A DNA stretch of 37,586 nt. Origin: Kofleriaceae bacterium. GTDB taxonomy: Bacteria; Myxococcota_A; Polyangia; Haliangiales; Haliangiaceae. The notes under the pieces are model-generated. The model worked only from the letters and a program-made list of their open reading frames with translations, was not told the origin of the DNA and searched no databases. The DNA is taken from NCBI GenBank assembly GCA_013368795.1, contig JABFXX010000060.1, positions 1 to 37,586 of the forward strand, in the 5' to 3' direction. Both the position numbers and the translations under genes were made by a program. Of the stretch, positions 9,303 to 18,476 are shown one piece after another (positions within the stretch are counted from its first letter, which is position 1; each line of letters starts with the position of its first letter).

Positions 9303-10349
9303 CTAGAGGCGCGGGAGCTGCGGCGGCTTCGTCGGCTTCGGCAGCTCGCGGCGCGTCGGCTGAGACGGCTCGGCGATCGTCACGACCTCGGGCGCCTTGT
9401 CGGCCTGCGGCTGCTCGAAGCCATAGAGCTGGCCGATCACGTAGAGCGGCCTGCCCTTCACTTCCTCGAAGATGCGCGCGATGTACTCGCCCTGGATGCC
9501 GTTGCTGATCAGCAAGAGGCCATTGAAGAACAGGACGACGATCAGGAGCGACGCGTAGCCGGGCGCGCGGATGCCGAAGAACAGCTTCTGGATCAGCGTG
9601 ATCATCAGGTAGACGAACGCGCCGCCCGCGGAGAGCGCGCCGATGTACGTCCACAGCTTGAGCGGCGCCGTCGTGAACGAGAACAGGCCGTCGAGCGCGA
9701 ACCGCCACAGCTTGAAGAAGCTCCACGACGTCACCGTGTCGTTCGCGCGCTCGCGCGCCTGGAACTCGATCGATGCGACCTTGAAGCCGGGCCACGCGAA
9801 GATGCCCTTCATGAAGCGGTGGCGCTCCGGCATCTTGTTGATGACGTCGAGGATCTTGCGATCGAGCAGGCGGTAGTCGCCGGCGTTCGCCGGAATCTCG
9901 ACGCTCGTCATCGAGCGCATGACCTTGTAGTAGGTCTGCGAGAGCGTGCGGCGGACGAAGCCTTCTTCGTCGCGCTTGCTACGTACGCCGATCACCATGT
10001 CGTAGCCCTCGCGCCACTTCGCGACGAACTCGGGAATCAGCTCGACGGGGTGCTGGAGATCACAATCGATCGGGATCACCGCCTTGCCGCTCGCGTGGGC
10101 GAGGCCGGCCGTCAGCGCGACGTCCTTGCCGAAGTTGCGCGCGAGCCCGATCACCTTGACGCGCGGATCCTGCGAGCTCGCGGCGGCGAGCATGCCGAGC
10201 GTCCCATCGCGACTTCCGTCATTGACGAAGATGATCTCGAACGTCTCGCCGATACCCTCGAGAACCGGGACGATGGCCGCCAGGAACGCATGGATGTTGC
10301 GCTCCTCGTTGTACGCCGGCGCCACGATCGAGAGGGTTGGCAAAGCCAT
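9303..10349 (-). CDS. Membrane-anchored GT2 glycosyltransferase, GtrB/DPM1-like
   Basis: This 348-residue protein carries a GT-A domain of family 2: IVAPAYNEE at the N-terminus, VNDGSRDGT (42-50) and the DxD-like DCD (95-97) followed by LQHP. Two long hydrophobic segments follow (about 230-300). This layout is that of GtrB, ArnC and dolichol-phosphate-mannose synthases, which move a sugar from a nucleotide donor to polyprenyl phosphate at the cytoplasmic face. A strong Shine-Dalgarno (GAGGGGG) precedes the ATG. The C-terminal tail of about 45 residues is hydrophilic and Pro/Lys-rich. It probably supplies a lipid-linked sugar to GT-C enzymes further along. Confidence 0.88.
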   Translation of the reverse strand: MALPTLSIVAPAYNEERNIHAFLAAIVPVLEGIGETFEIIFVNDGSRDGTLGMLAAASSQDPRVKVIGLARNFGKDVALTAGLAHASGKAVIPIDCDLQHPVELIPEFVAKWREGYDMVIGVRSKRDEEGFVRRTLSQTYYKVMRSMTSVEIPANAGDYRLLDRKILDVINKMPERHRFMKGIFAWPGFKVASIEFQARERANDTVTSWSFFKLWRFALDGLFSFTTAPLKLWTYIGALSAGGAFVYLMITLIQKLFFGIRAPGYASLLIVVLFFNGLLLISNGIQGEYIARIFEEVKGRPLYVIGQLYGFEQPQADKAPEVVTIAEPSQPTRRELPKPTKPPQLPRL

Positions 10350-10434
10350 TGCCCCCTCTTAGCACGGAGGGGCCGGCGGGACGCAATGTCCGTTCTCACA
10401 GCCAGAAACTCCCCGATCGCTTATCCTCGACAAC

Positions 10435-11649
10435 ATGAGGCGCACGGCACTGCTCCTGGCACTGCTCGGCGGATGCGGAAGCGAGGACAAGTCGGTCCCG
10501 TTGCCCAAGGCCTGCGAGACTCCGATCACGGGCACCAACATCACGTTCCGGCTCGTCGCGGAGACGCCGAGCGCGGCGCTGCTCGTGACGTCGCCACCGA
10601 ACGACGTCCGGCGGTTCGTCGTCGAGCAGAACGGTCGCATCCTGGTGCTCGAGGATACCGGGCTGTCCTCGACGCCGTTCCTCGACATCTCGAGCGATAG
10701 CCAGTTCGCCGCCGGTGGCGAGCAGGGTCTGCTCGGCCTCGCGTTTCACCCGCAGTTCGCGACGAACCGCACGTTCTTCATCTTCTACACGACGGGCGAT
10801 GCGAACGTCGTCGCGCGCTATCAGGTGAGCGCGACCGATCCGGCGAAGGCCGATCCGGCAACGAAGACGGTGCTCATCACGATCCCGGACTTCGCCACCA
10901 ACCACAACGGCGGCATGATGGAGTTCGGCGCCGACGGCTACCTCTACATCGGTACCGGCGACGGCGGCGGTGGCGGCGATCCGATGAAGACGGCCCAGGA
11001 TCCGAACGCGCTGCTCGGCAAGATGCTGCGCATCGACGTCGACAAGCAGGAGAACGGCAAGGAGTACGGAATCCCGTCGGGCAACCCGTTCGCATCCGGC
11101 GGCGGCGCCCCGGAGGTCTGGGCACTCGGTCTGCGCAATCCATGGCGGTGGTCGTTCGATCGCACGACCGGCGACATGTGGATCGCCGACGTCGGCCAGG
11201 GCGAGATCGAGGAGCTGACGATGATCCCGGCGGGCACGAGCGGCACGCTCGACTTCGGCTGGAGCAAGTACGAAGGCACGTCGTGCTTCGATCCGCCGTG
11301 CGATGCCGCCGGCAAGACGATGCCGCAGTACGAGGCAACGCATGCCGATGGCTGGTGCTCGGTGATCGGCGGCCAGGTCTATCGCGGCAGCTGCTACCCC
11401 GACATGGTCGGCACGTACTACTTCACCGACTACTGCCGCGCGCAGCTGATGACCGCGAAGCGCAACGGCGACAAGCTCGATGTCGCGCAGCTCACGACGC
11501 ACTACCTCGACTCGACCGGCACGCACGACGGTCCGCCGGGCGGACCATCGAGCCTGCACGCCGACTCGCGCGGCGAGCTGTTCTTGACGACGACGACGAC
11601 GCCCGGCTCGAACCGCGGCGGCGTGTGGCACGTCGAAGCGGGTCCCTGA
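10435..11649 (+). CDS. Glucose/sorbosone dehydrogenase-type (PQQ-dependent sugar dehydrogenase family) lipoprotein
   Basis: This 404-residue protein has a lipoprotein signal (LLGG then Cys14) followed by a six-bladed beta-propeller of the GSDH family. Diagnostic motifs are GEQGLLGLAFHP (95-106), NHNGG (156-160, carrying the catalytic-type His), GADGYLYIGTGDGG and ALGLRNPWR. Soluble sugar dehydrogenases of this family oxidise aldoses with PQQ and pass electrons to an acceptor; some members instead bind sugars or have unknown roles. Several Cys pairs in the last third suggest disulphides, fitting an exported location. A TATCCT hexamer lies 7 bases before the ATG. The gene ends exactly where the convergent membrane-protein gene ends. 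Confidence 0.88.
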   Translation: MRRTALLLALLGGCGSEDKSVPLPKACETPITGTNITFRLVAETPSAALLVTSPPNDVRRFVVEQNGRILVLEDTGLSSTPFLDISSDSQFAAGGEQGLLGLAFHPQFATNRTFFIFYTTGDANVVARYQVSATDPAKADPATKTVLITIPDFATNHNGGMMEFGADGYLYIGTGDGGGGGDPMKTAQDPNALLGKMLRIDVDKQENGKEYGIPSGNPFASGGGAPEVWALGLRNPWRWSFDRTTGDMWIADVGQGEIEELTMIPAGTSGTLDFGWSKYEGTSCFDPPCDAAGKTMPQYEATHADGWCSVIGGQVYRGSCYPDMVGTYYFTDYCRAQLMTAKRNGDKLDVAQLTTHYLDSTGTHDGPPGGPSSLHADSRGELFLTTTTTPGSNRGGVWHVEAGP

Positions 11650-12969
11650 CTAAGCAGGACGCGCGCGGCGGATGAGGCGCGCCACGACGAGCACGGCCGT
11701 CACCAGCGTGCAGATCACCATCCACTGCGAGTAGCGGAGGTCCGCTGTCGCAGCGAGGAAGAACCACTGCAGCTCGTAGCCGATCGCGCTCAGGATCAGC
11801 GCGATCTCGAGCCGCTTGCGACAGAGCGGCAGGAGCAGCAAACACGCCGCGAAGTACAGATAGAGGTAGTAGAGCGGTGACAGGCTGATCGCGACCGAGG
11901 CATCGATCAGAGCGGCCTGGATGCGAGACGGTGCCGCGTCATGGTCGAGCTCGGCGATGACTTCCGGCGCCGCGATCACGTTGAACCAGACATAGACGCG
12001 CGAGAACGTCGGCGGTCGATCGATCGCGACCAGCAGCCGAAAGTTCTCGTAGCGATATCGCAGGTACGCGCCGGGGTTGCCGAACACGATCCGCTTCCAC
12101 GCAGCGCCGATCGCGTCGCGCTCGGCCTGGTTGCGCGCGATCAGGAAGATGCTGCCCTTGTCGCGCATCAGGTGATACTGCTTCGCCGGGTTGTAGAGCT
12201 CGTGGAAGCGCCGGTGGAGGTTGTCGTGCTCGACGAGCGGGACGCCTTCGAGGAGCTTCTCCATCGTCGCGTCGTCCATCTCGGGCATGTAGTTGATCGT
12301 TCCGGCGATGTCCGGGTACGCGTAGCCCCAGTACCACAGGTACTCGCGCTCGTCGGTCAGGGCCTCGTTGATCGCATAGGCCGCAAAGGTCACGGCGAGC
12401 CACGCGACGAGCGCGATCGCGTAGCGACGCACGCCGGTGAATCGCGGGTGCCAGCGGAACAGCAGGATCATCGGCGCGAACGTCGCGGCGAGCGCGTTCC
12501 ATCGCATGAGGCTCGCGAACAGCAGGAGCAGGAGCGCAAAGCGATGGCGGCGCGGCGAGTCGTCGAGCATCAGGCCGATCGCCAGCACGAGGGATCCCGC
12601 CATCAAGCAGTCCTTCGCGATGAGTCCCGTGACGCCGGAGATGAACGGGAACAGAAAGATGAGCGATGCCGAGAGTGCTGCCGCGCGAGGCGCGAGGCGC
12701 TTGCGCAGGATCAGGTCGAGCCCGTAGAGCAGCGACACCGCCTGCATGAGCAGGAACGGTGCCGGTCCAGCGACGAACAGCTCGGTGAACCGGAACAGCA
12801 CCGCGATGGCCGGAGGGTGTCCGTCGGTGTAGTGCCCTGCCCTCGACTGGAGGAAGTGCTCGCGTGTGTCCCAGCCGATGAAGCCCGGCCAGCTGTAGAT
12901 CAGGAACAGCGCGAGCGCGGCGAGCTTGAGCTGCCGCGCCGTGACCCGCTGGATCGCAGCCCCCACCAT
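11650..12969 (-). CDS. Multi-pass membrane protein, family A copy A1 (GT-C-like, uncharacterised)
   Basis: This 439-residue protein has about ten membrane segments and is one of five paralogues in the window. The family signature is present: WPGF then D34-T in the first loop, D49-GHPP (49-53), AKD (118-120, where other copies have WKD), MRWNA, DIAGTINY, NPGAYLRYR and DLRYSQW near the C-terminus. The acidic residues in the first extracytoplasmic loop and the terminal RYS motif are like those of GT-C glycosyltransferases that use polyprenyl-linked sugars. That role is an inference; I know of no characterised member. I chose the ATG at 12969 because it directly precedes the first membrane segment. 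A divergent methyltransferase starts 40 bases away. Confidence 0.82.
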   Translation of the reverse strand: MVGAAIQRVTARQLKLAALALFLIYSWPGFIGWDTREHFLQSRAGHYTDGHPPAIAVLFRFTELFVAGPAPFLLMQAVSLLYGLDLILRKRLAPRAAALSASLIFLFPFISGVTGLIAKDCLMAGSLVLAIGLMLDDSPRRHRFALLLLLFASLMRWNALAATFAPMILLFRWHPRFTGVRRYAIALVAWLAVTFAAYAINEALTDEREYLWYWGYAYPDIAGTINYMPEMDDATMEKLLEGVPLVEHDNLHRRFHELYNPAKQYHLMRDKGSIFLIARNQAERDAIGAAWKRIVFGNPGAYLRYRYENFRLLVAIDRPPTFSRVYVWFNVIAAPEVIAELDHDAAPSRIQAALIDASVAISLSPLYYLYLYFAACLLLLPLCRKRLEIALILSAIGYELQWFFLAATADLRYSQWMVICTLVTAVLVVARLIRRARPA

Positions 12970-12994
12970 CGCGCGCAGCCTATCAGATCCGGTG

Positions 12995-13000
12995 TATATC
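12995..13000 (+). promoter_or_regulatory. Candidate -10 element (TATATC) 9 bases before the methyltransferase start
   Basis: An AT-rich hexamer in a 40-base GC-rich divergent gap. Its last base lies 9 bases before the GTG at 13010. No convincing -35 and no Shine-Dalgarno are visible, so the transcript may have almost no leader. Confidence 0.25.
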
Positions 13001-13009
13001 AGTGGCTCC

Positions 13010-13858
13010 GTGCCGGCCCCCGCTACGTGCATCGCGTGTTGGCGTCGAGACGCTCGGCATCTCTACGACGTCAACGGCTTCGCCATCGTCGAGTGTGCCT
13101 GCGGGCTAGCGCGAACGATGTTGCCCGAAGGGTTCTCGCCCGAAAGCATCTACACCGAGGACTACTTCCAAGGCGGTCAGAGCGACGGCTACGCGGACTA
13201 TGAGGGGAGCAAACAGGAACTACGCCACGAGTTCCGACGGATTCTCGCGACACTGCGAAAGCACGTCGACGGCGGGAGGCTCGTCGAGCTCGGCTGCGCG
13301 TTCGGGTTCTTCCTCGAGGAGGCGAAGAGCTCGTTCGAGGCGAGCGGCATCGAGCTCTCCGACCATGCGCGTTCGATCTGCGTGGAGCGCGGACTCGACG
13401 TGGAACGCGAGGCGACGCCGGAGTTTCTCGCGAAGCGAGGTCCGTTCGACGCGGCCGTGATGCTCGACGTGGTCGAGCACATGCAGGATCCCGGCGAGAC
13501 GCTGGATCGGCTCCACCGGGCGATGCGGCCTGGTGCGCAGCTGCTGCTGACGACGGGCGACTACGGGTCGTTGCTCGCACGGGCGATGGGCAAGCGATGG
13601 CGCTTGATGACGCCGCCGCAGCACCTGTGGTTCTTCTCGGCGAAGACGCTGACGATGTTGCTCGAGCGGCACGGATTCCGCGTGCACACGATCGAGCATC
13701 CGTGGAAGCTCGTGCCGCTCGCGCTCGTCGCATATCAGGCGACGAGATACGTGGGTGGCCAGCGGCTCGTGCGCCGGCTCGTGCGGGGCGGGCGGATGCC
13801 GATCAATCTGTTCGACGCGATGCGCGTGATCGCGGTGCGCGTCGATCGAAACGAGTAG
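13010..13858 (+). CDS. SAM-dependent methyltransferase with N-terminal Cys motif (Methyltransf_23 type)
   Basis: The product is 282 residues. An N-terminal zinc-ribbon-like motif (Cys7, Cys10, Cys29, Cys31) is followed by YTEDYF and a class I methyltransferase core, with motif I as VELGCAFGF (92-100), VMLDVVEHM as the post-II motif and a TPPQHLWFF motif. This architecture is typical of methyltransferases in polysaccharide and secondary-metabolite loci that modify sugars. I chose the GTG at 13010 since it places the Cys motif at the N-terminus; the frame extends upstream only with weak TTG starts overlapping the divergent gene. It ends 16 bases from the end of the convergent flippase. Confidence 0.88.
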   Translation: MPAPATCIACWRRDARHLYDVNGFAIVECACGLARTMLPEGFSPESIYTEDYFQGGQSDGYADYEGSKQELRHEFRRILATLRKHVDGGRLVELGCAFGFFLEEAKSSFEASGIELSDHARSICVERGLDVEREATPEFLAKRGPFDAAVMLDVVEHMQDPGETLDRLHRAMRPGAQLLLTTGDYGSLLARAMGKRWRLMTPPQHLWFFSAKTLTMLLERHGFRVHTIEHPWKLVPLALVAYQATRYVGGQRLVRRLVRGGRMPINLFDAMRVIAVRVDRNE

Positions 13859-13874
13859 AGCCGGGCGCAGCCTC

Positions 13875-15134
13875 TCAGAGGCGTACACCGGCACGGCTGC
13901 GCGAGAAGGCGCGGATGAGAATCGCGGCGGAGATCACCGCCAGTGCCATCGCGGCGGCAGCGCCCGACAGTCCCCACAGCGGAATCAGCGCGAGGTTCGC
14001 GATGAAGTTGACCGCGACGACGAGCAGCATGAACACGGTGTGCCATGCGGGCCGATCCGCCATCAGCAGCATCTGACTGAACGGCAAGTACGGCGACGCG
14101 AGCGCCAGTCCCGCCATCAGGATCGCGAACGGCCACGTCGCCGCGTGAAACGAATGGTCACCGATCACCCACGGGATGACGCGCGGATAGATGATCGCGC
14201 CGAACACGCACGCGCCGGCCAGCGCAGGAACGAACCAGCGACGCGTGCGCTTGACGAGCGCCTCGACCTCACCGGGTCGGCCGTCGGCCAGCGAGCGCGC
14301 GATGATCGGATTGACGTTGTTCTGGACGACGACCGAGAGCTGCGTCGCGCCCTCGTTGAGTCCTGCCGCGAGGCTATAGATCCCGACCTGCCCCGTCGAA
14401 ACTCCGGCCGCGCCGAGCATCCAGACATCGAGCTTTGTATTGATCTCGTACGCCAGCGTCGCGGTCACGCCGCGCGCACCGTATGCGAGGTGCGTCCGTG
14501 CCCACCTCGTCCAGCCGACGCAGCGCCGGATCCGTACGGTTGCGAGAAGCTCGACGAGGAGGACGAGCAGCATCGTAGCCTCGACGAACGTCCAGATGCC
14601 GCCGAGCTGCGCGCGGGAGACATCGGCCGCGCGCGCGATCAAGACGCCCACGGCGATCAGCACGTAGCGCAGCGACGTGTAGACCGCGAATGCCCGCATG
14701 CGGCGCAGGCCGTTGACGACGCCGAACAGGACCTTGTTGATCGCGAAGCAGAACAGGCCGAGTGCGGCCCACGACATCCCCTGGCCGACCTCGTCGCTGC
14801 CGTGCAGCGCGGCGAACACGGGACGCAGGGCGAGAAACGCGAGCGTCGAGATCGCGGCGAGCACGATGTTCGGGACGAGCGCACCGACGACGGTGGCGGC
14901 CACGTGATCGCGATCGTCGGGCCGCTCGGCGACGCTGCGCAGGGCGGAATACTGGATCCCCCACGCGCCGACGACCGCGAACACGAAGTACGCGATCGTG
15001 ACGAGGTTGAACACGCCGAGCGCCGGGGCGCCCCACCACTTCGCGATCAGAAAGTTGAGGCCGAGGCCGACGACTCCAAGCAACGCGATCGGAACCAGGT
15101 TCCAGACCACATCGCGTCGCAGCCGCCGATCCAC
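13875..15134 (-). CDS. Wzx/MATE-like polysaccharide flippase
   Basis: The product is a very hydrophobic 419-residue protein with about 12 membrane segments, in the oligosaccharide-flippase group (Polysacc_synt/MATE-like). The N-terminus is basic (DRRLRRD), then alternating helices; the middle has YEINTKLDVWMLGAAG and the C-terminal half ends with LWGLSGAAAAMAL, both common in Wzx proteins. It would flip undecaprenyl-pyrophosphate-linked repeat units to the periplasm. The start is a GTG whose first base is the last base of the upstream TAG stop (TAGTG), so it is translationally coupled to the amidotransferase fusion gene. No obvious Wzy polymerase is encoded beside it. Confidence 0.85.
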   Translation of the reverse strand: MDRRLRRDVVWNLVPIALLGVVGLGLNFLIAKWWGAPALGVFNLVTIAYFVFAVVGAWGIQYSALRSVAERPDDRDHVAATVVGALVPNIVLAAISTLAFLALRPVFAALHGSDEVGQGMSWAALGLFCFAINKVLFGVVNGLRRMRAFAVYTSLRYVLIAVGVLIARAADVSRAQLGGIWTFVEATMLLVLLVELLATVRIRRCVGWTRWARTHLAYGARGVTATLAYEINTKLDVWMLGAAGVSTGQVGIYSLAAGLNEGATQLSVVVQNNVNPIIARSLADGRPGEVEALVKRTRRWFVPALAGACVFGAIIYPRVIPWVIGDHSFHAATWPFAILMAGLALASPYLPFSQMLLMADRPAWHTVFMLLVVAVNFIANLALIPLWGLSGAAAAMALAVISAAILIRAFSRSRAGVRL

Positions 15135-17059
15135 TAGTAGAGCTTCGGCGCGGCGTTGATCACTTGCATCGCTTCTTCGAACGAGAACCCGATCAGCTGC
15201 GCGTACTCGCGGAGCGACTCCCAGCGCGGCTTCGAATACTCGCGCCCGCGCACGATCGCCTCGGCGCGCGTCAGGTGGCCTTCGCGCACCATGTTCGAGA
15301 GCATCGACTCGTCCTCGGTGAAGCCCGCGATCGTGCCGTAGATGTAGTTGTAGAACGCGGCCGTGCCGTCGCCGATGCGCCACGTCGTCGTCGTGTCGGT
15401 CGCGACTTCCCAGTCGTACTCGCGGCGGATCGTGCCAACGATCTCGTCCTCGTGCCACGGCACGTAGTGATAGAGGTAGAGGAAGTCGTCCTTGACGACG
15501 AACGTCTGATAGAACGCGTTCGCGGTGTCGAGCAGCGACTCGTTGATGTACGCCGGGTTCTTCGCGTAGTTCTTCGCGAAGTACCAGAGCATGCCGGCCT
15601 TGTTACGGAGCGACATGTTCGGCAGCACCATGTTGTCGTCGTCCTGCGGCACGCCCATGAGGCCCGTCTTGTAGCGAGCCTCCTCGATCAGGTTGCCGGT
15701 GCAGAAGATGACCAGCTTGATCCCGGTCTCCTCGCGAAGCTGACGAGCGTGCGAGTAGAACTCCTTGTCGCCCGCCATGAACAGCGTGACCATGCCGAGC
15801 TCGGGCTTCTTGAGCCACGCCTGGATGTTCTTGCGGACGTAGCGGCGCTTGGCCGTGATGTCGGCCGAGCGAATGATGTGCTCGATGCCAAGCTTGCCGC
15901 ACACGCGTGCGCAGTTGCGGCGCGCGAGGTCGGTGACCATGCCCCAGTCGTACGTGAACGCGATCGGATTCATACCGAGCACGTTCTTCACGTAGTGGAG
16001 GCCGTACGACGAATCGCGGCCGCCCGAGAACGCGACGATCACGTCGGGGCTGCCATCCTTGCTGCGATATTGCTCGACCTCGCGCAACAGCGCCTCGTGG
16101 CCCTTCACCGTGATCGGCTTCCACGTGCGGCAGTAGGCGCACACGCCGTGCTCGTCGAAGTTCACGTACGGGAACGTCTCCGGAAGGATGCAGCGCGTGC
16201 AGCGCTTCAGCCGATCAATTCGCGAGCTGTGATCGACGATCGTGACCTGGTGCCCGTTTGGCTTCGAGCCGAACGGCGGCTCCTTCGCATCCGGCGCGAG
16301 CGAGAACGCGCGGCGACGCAGGTCTTTCAGCGAGACCGCGAGCGCGTGTCCCGCCCTGATCTGCTCGAGCCGAACCGTGCCGAGCTGCGCGGACAGCGCT
16401 TTGTCGTCGAGCACGCGCTGGAGGATGAAGCGCTCGGATGCAAATGCGAGGACGTCGCCCGACTCGTTCGAGAGCTGGAACAGCGACCCGGTGTTGGTCG
16501 CGAGCAGCATGACGTCGAGGTTGTCGAACATCATCGCGATCGAGGCTGCGCCCTGGATCTCGGCGAACGTCGAGCGGGTCGCCGCGACCAGATCGTGCGT
16601 CTCGTCGAGGTTCTTGCGAAGCAGCGCCGCCAGGACCTCGCTATCGAGCTCGCTCTGCGGCGCGATCGCGTGTTGCGCGGCGAGCTGGTGGTCGTTGACG
16701 ACGATGCCGTTGTGAAGCGTCACCGAGCCGCGTGTGATCACGGGCTGGTTGTTGGCCATGTCGGCCTGCGTGCCGTTCGTCGCGAGACGCGAATGCCCGG
16801 TGATCGCGACGGTGCGACCACCTTCGAACCCAGCAAGCCCACGGTCGAGCAACGCGTGCAGCTTCGGGTTGCGCATGAACTCGCTGACCGAGCCACCCTG
16901 CTTGAGGACCTGGATCTCGCTGCCATCGTGCACGGCCATGCCGGCGGCCTCGCGGCCCCGCGTCTCCGAGTGCTTGAGGAGCGAAAACGCCAATGCTCGC
17001 GCGAGCGACCTATCAACACCCTGATCGCTGCCACAGATGACACCGAAGATGCCGCACAT
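15134..17059 (-). CDS. Class II glutamine amidotransferase fused to a WbpG-type N-acetyl-sugar amidotransferase
   Basis: This 641-residue protein is a two-enzyme fusion. Residues 1 to about 250 are an Ntn-type class II glutaminase like that of GlmS: catalytic Cys2 (MCGIFG), GHSRLATNG (88-96), HNGIVVND (116-123) and ELDSE near 137. From residue 285 it is an ATP-PPase-type sugar amidotransferase (WbpG/PseA-like): two Cys pairs (287/290 and 307/310), the PP-loop SGGRDSS (345-351), and FTYDWGM. WbpG-type enzymes convert an N-acetyl to an acetamidino group on O-antigen sugars using ammonia, normally from HisH/HisF. Here glutaminase is on the same chain. The start must be the ATG at 17059, since it exposes Cys2; a longer frame would bury it. 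The stop overlaps the flippase start. Confidence 0.9.
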   Translation of the reverse strand: MCGIFGVICGSDQGVDRSLARALAFSLLKHSETRGREAAGMAVHDGSEIQVLKQGGSVSEFMRNPKLHALLDRGLAGFEGGRTVAITGHSRLATNGTQADMANNQPVITRGSVTLHNGIVVNDHQLAAQHAIAPQSELDSEVLAALLRKNLDETHDLVAATRSTFAEIQGAASIAMMFDNLDVMLLATNTGSLFQLSNESGDVLAFASERFILQRVLDDKALSAQLGTVRLEQIRAGHALAVSLKDLRRRAFSLAPDAKEPPFGSKPNGHQVTIVDHSSRIDRLKRCTRCILPETFPYVNFDEHGVCAYCRTWKPITVKGHEALLREVEQYRSKDGSPDVIVAFSGGRDSSYGLHYVKNVLGMNPIAFTYDWGMVTDLARRNCARVCGKLGIEHIIRSADITAKRRYVRKNIQAWLKKPELGMVTLFMAGDKEFYSHARQLREETGIKLVIFCTGNLIEEARYKTGLMGVPQDDDNMVLPNMSLRNKAGMLWYFAKNYAKNPAYINESLLDTANAFYQTFVVKDDFLYLYHYVPWHEDEIVGTIRREYDWEVATDTTTTWRIGDGTAAFYNYIYGTIAGFTEDESMLSNMVREGHLTRAEAIVRGREYSKPRWESLREYAQLIGFSFEEAMQVINAAPKLY

Positions 17060-17067
17060 GTGGAACC

Positions 17068-17090
17068 GGCCGACCATACACTCGTCGGCC
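17068..17090. repeat. Inverted repeat in the divergent gap between the amidotransferase fusion and A2
   Basis: A perfect 7-bp dyad, GGCCGAC (17068-17074) and GTCGGCC (17084-17090), with a 9-base spacer, in a gap of about 55 bases between divergent starts. It could be an operator or an RNA hairpin. In DNA this GC-rich a chance occurrence is possible. Confidence 0.3.
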
Positions 17091-17099
17091 AGGGAAGTG

Positions 17100-17107
17100 G
17101 ATATAGT
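17100..17107 (+). promoter_or_regulatory. Candidate -10 element (GATATAGT) just before A2
   Basis: TATAGT (17102-17107) ends 7 bases before the GTG at 17115, the spacing expected if the start codon is itself the first transcribed base. No good -35 is visible. It also argues for the GTG at 17115 rather than the one at 17097. Confidence 0.3.
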
Positions 17108-17114
17108 TCGCGCC

Positions 17115-18476
17115 GTGGGATCTCGGCCGTGGCATGCCGCACTTCGGCCGTCTGTGATCCTCGGGCTCGGCTGGGTCGTGTTCGTGCTCGTCGGCTACCC
17201 CGGCGTGATGACGATGGACTCGTTCGACCAGCTCGAGGAGGCGCGAGCCGGGTTCTTCACGGATAGCCACCCGCCGGCGATGGCCGCGCTGTGGAGCGTC
17301 ATCGATCGCATCCATGCCGGTCCGGCCGGCATGTTCCTCCTCCACGGGACTGCGTTCCTCGTCGGCCTGTTCCTCGTCCTGCGCCGCGCGATGCAGCCGC
17401 GGACGGCCGCCGTGGTCAGCGTCGTGATCCTCCTGTTTCCTCCGGTCCTCGCGACGATGTGCGTGATCTGGAAGGACTGCCTGATGGCCGGGTTTCTGTT
17501 GCTCGGCGCCGCCCTGGTGTTCGAGCCTAGCCGCCGGCTTCGCGTCGTCGCGCTCGTCTGTCTCGTGGTCGCGACGGCGATGCGCTACAACGCGTTCGCC
17601 GCGACCTTGCCGCTCGTTGTCCTTGGCTTCGAGTGGCGCACCGATATGCGCTGGCTCGCCCGCTATACCCTCGCCGCGGGGGTGTGGCTCGCGTGCACGC
17701 TCGTCGCGTTCGGCATCAACGGCCTCCTCACCGATCGGCAGATGCACTTCTGGTCGTCGACGTACGCGCTCTCGGATATCGCGGGCACGCTCGCATACGT
17801 CGACGAACCGATCCCCGATCGCGAGCTCGCGCCGCTGCTCGCGCCGACCGAGATTCGAGTCGACCACGACTATCATGCGGCGCTCCGCGCGAAGTATCGG
17901 CCGGAGACGTTCACGCAGCTCATCGCCGGTGACGACCGCCTCTGGTCGGTGCCGATCAGCGGCACGGTCCCTGCCCCCGCTGCCCAGCGCGACGCGATCG
18001 GCACGGCCTGGGCGTCGATCGTGTTCGATCACCCGGGGGCGTACCTGCAGCATCGCTTCGTGCTGTTCGCCGAGATCCTCGGCGTGCGCCCGAAGTTCCA
18101 GGGCGCGACGGTGATGAGACGGCGGTCCCAGACACCCGAGCGGATGGCCGCGATGAACATCTCGTCGACGACACTGCCGCTCCAGGCGCCGGGCGAGCGC
18201 GCGATGATGTTCGTCGCGAAGCGCACAGGCCTCTTTCGCCCGTTCATCTACGCGGTGATCTCGCTCGCCCTGCTCGCGCTCTGTCGACGCGATCGCGATG
18301 TGCTCGCGCTATTGCTCTCGGGCCTCGTCATGGAGCTCTCGCTCCTCCTGCTCGCCGGCACGCCCGACTATCGCTACTCGCACTGGATGGTCGTGTGCAC
18401 GTGCGTCGCAGTGGCGATGCTGATCGCGCGGCGTGCTACGCGGTCTCGCGCATCGCCCCGGACGCTCGAGCGCTGA
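17115..18476 (+). CDS. Multi-pass membrane protein, family A copy A2 (GT-C-like, uncharacterised)
   Basis: This 453-residue member of the five-copy family has about ten membrane segments. Signature motifs: YPGVMTMDS (Asp35), D50-SHPP, WKD (119-121), AMRYNAFAATLP, DIAGTLAY, HPGAYLQHR and DYRYSHW near the C-terminus. The start is uncertain: GTG 17115 follows a TATA-like element, GTG 17097 touches an AGGGAA tract, and an ATG at 17037 would overlap the divergent gene. The last 41 bases overlap the end of the convergent GT2 gene at 18436-19434. The GT-C-type sugar transfer role is inferred from topology and the early Asp motifs only. Confidence 0.82.
   Translation: MGSRPWHAALRPSVILGLGWVVFVLVGYPGVMTMDSFDQLEEARAGFFTDSHPPAMAALWSVIDRIHAGPAGMFLLHGTAFLVGLFLVLRRAMQPRTAAVVSVVILLFPPVLATMCVIWKDCLMAGFLLLGAALVFEPSRRLRVVALVCLVVATAMRYNAFAATLPLVVLGFEWRTDMRWLARYTLAAGVWLACTLVAFGINGLLTDRQMHFWSSTYALSDIAGTLAYVDEPIPDRELAPLLAPTEIRVDHDYHAALRAKYRPETFTQLIAGDDRLWSVPISGTVPAPAAQRDAIGTAWASIVFDHPGAYLQHRFVLFAEILGVRPKFQGATVMRRRSQTPERMAAMNISSTTLPLQAPGERAMMFVAKRTGLFRPFIYAVISLALLALCRRDRDVLALLLSGLVMELSLLLLAGTPDYRYSHWMVVCTCVAVAMLIARRATRSRASPRTLER

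Noticed and set aside
13859..13874. A terminator between the convergent methyltransferase and flippase genes
   Set aside because: The gap is only 16 bases of GC-rich sequence with no usable stem or T-tract.
15164..17266. A 700-codon open frame on the plus strand, opposite the amidotransferase fusion
   Set aside because: Its translation is low-complexity and Arg/Asp/Glu/Ala-rich with no domain motif, as expected for the antisense of a GC-rich gene. The minus-strand gene has clear catalytic motifs.
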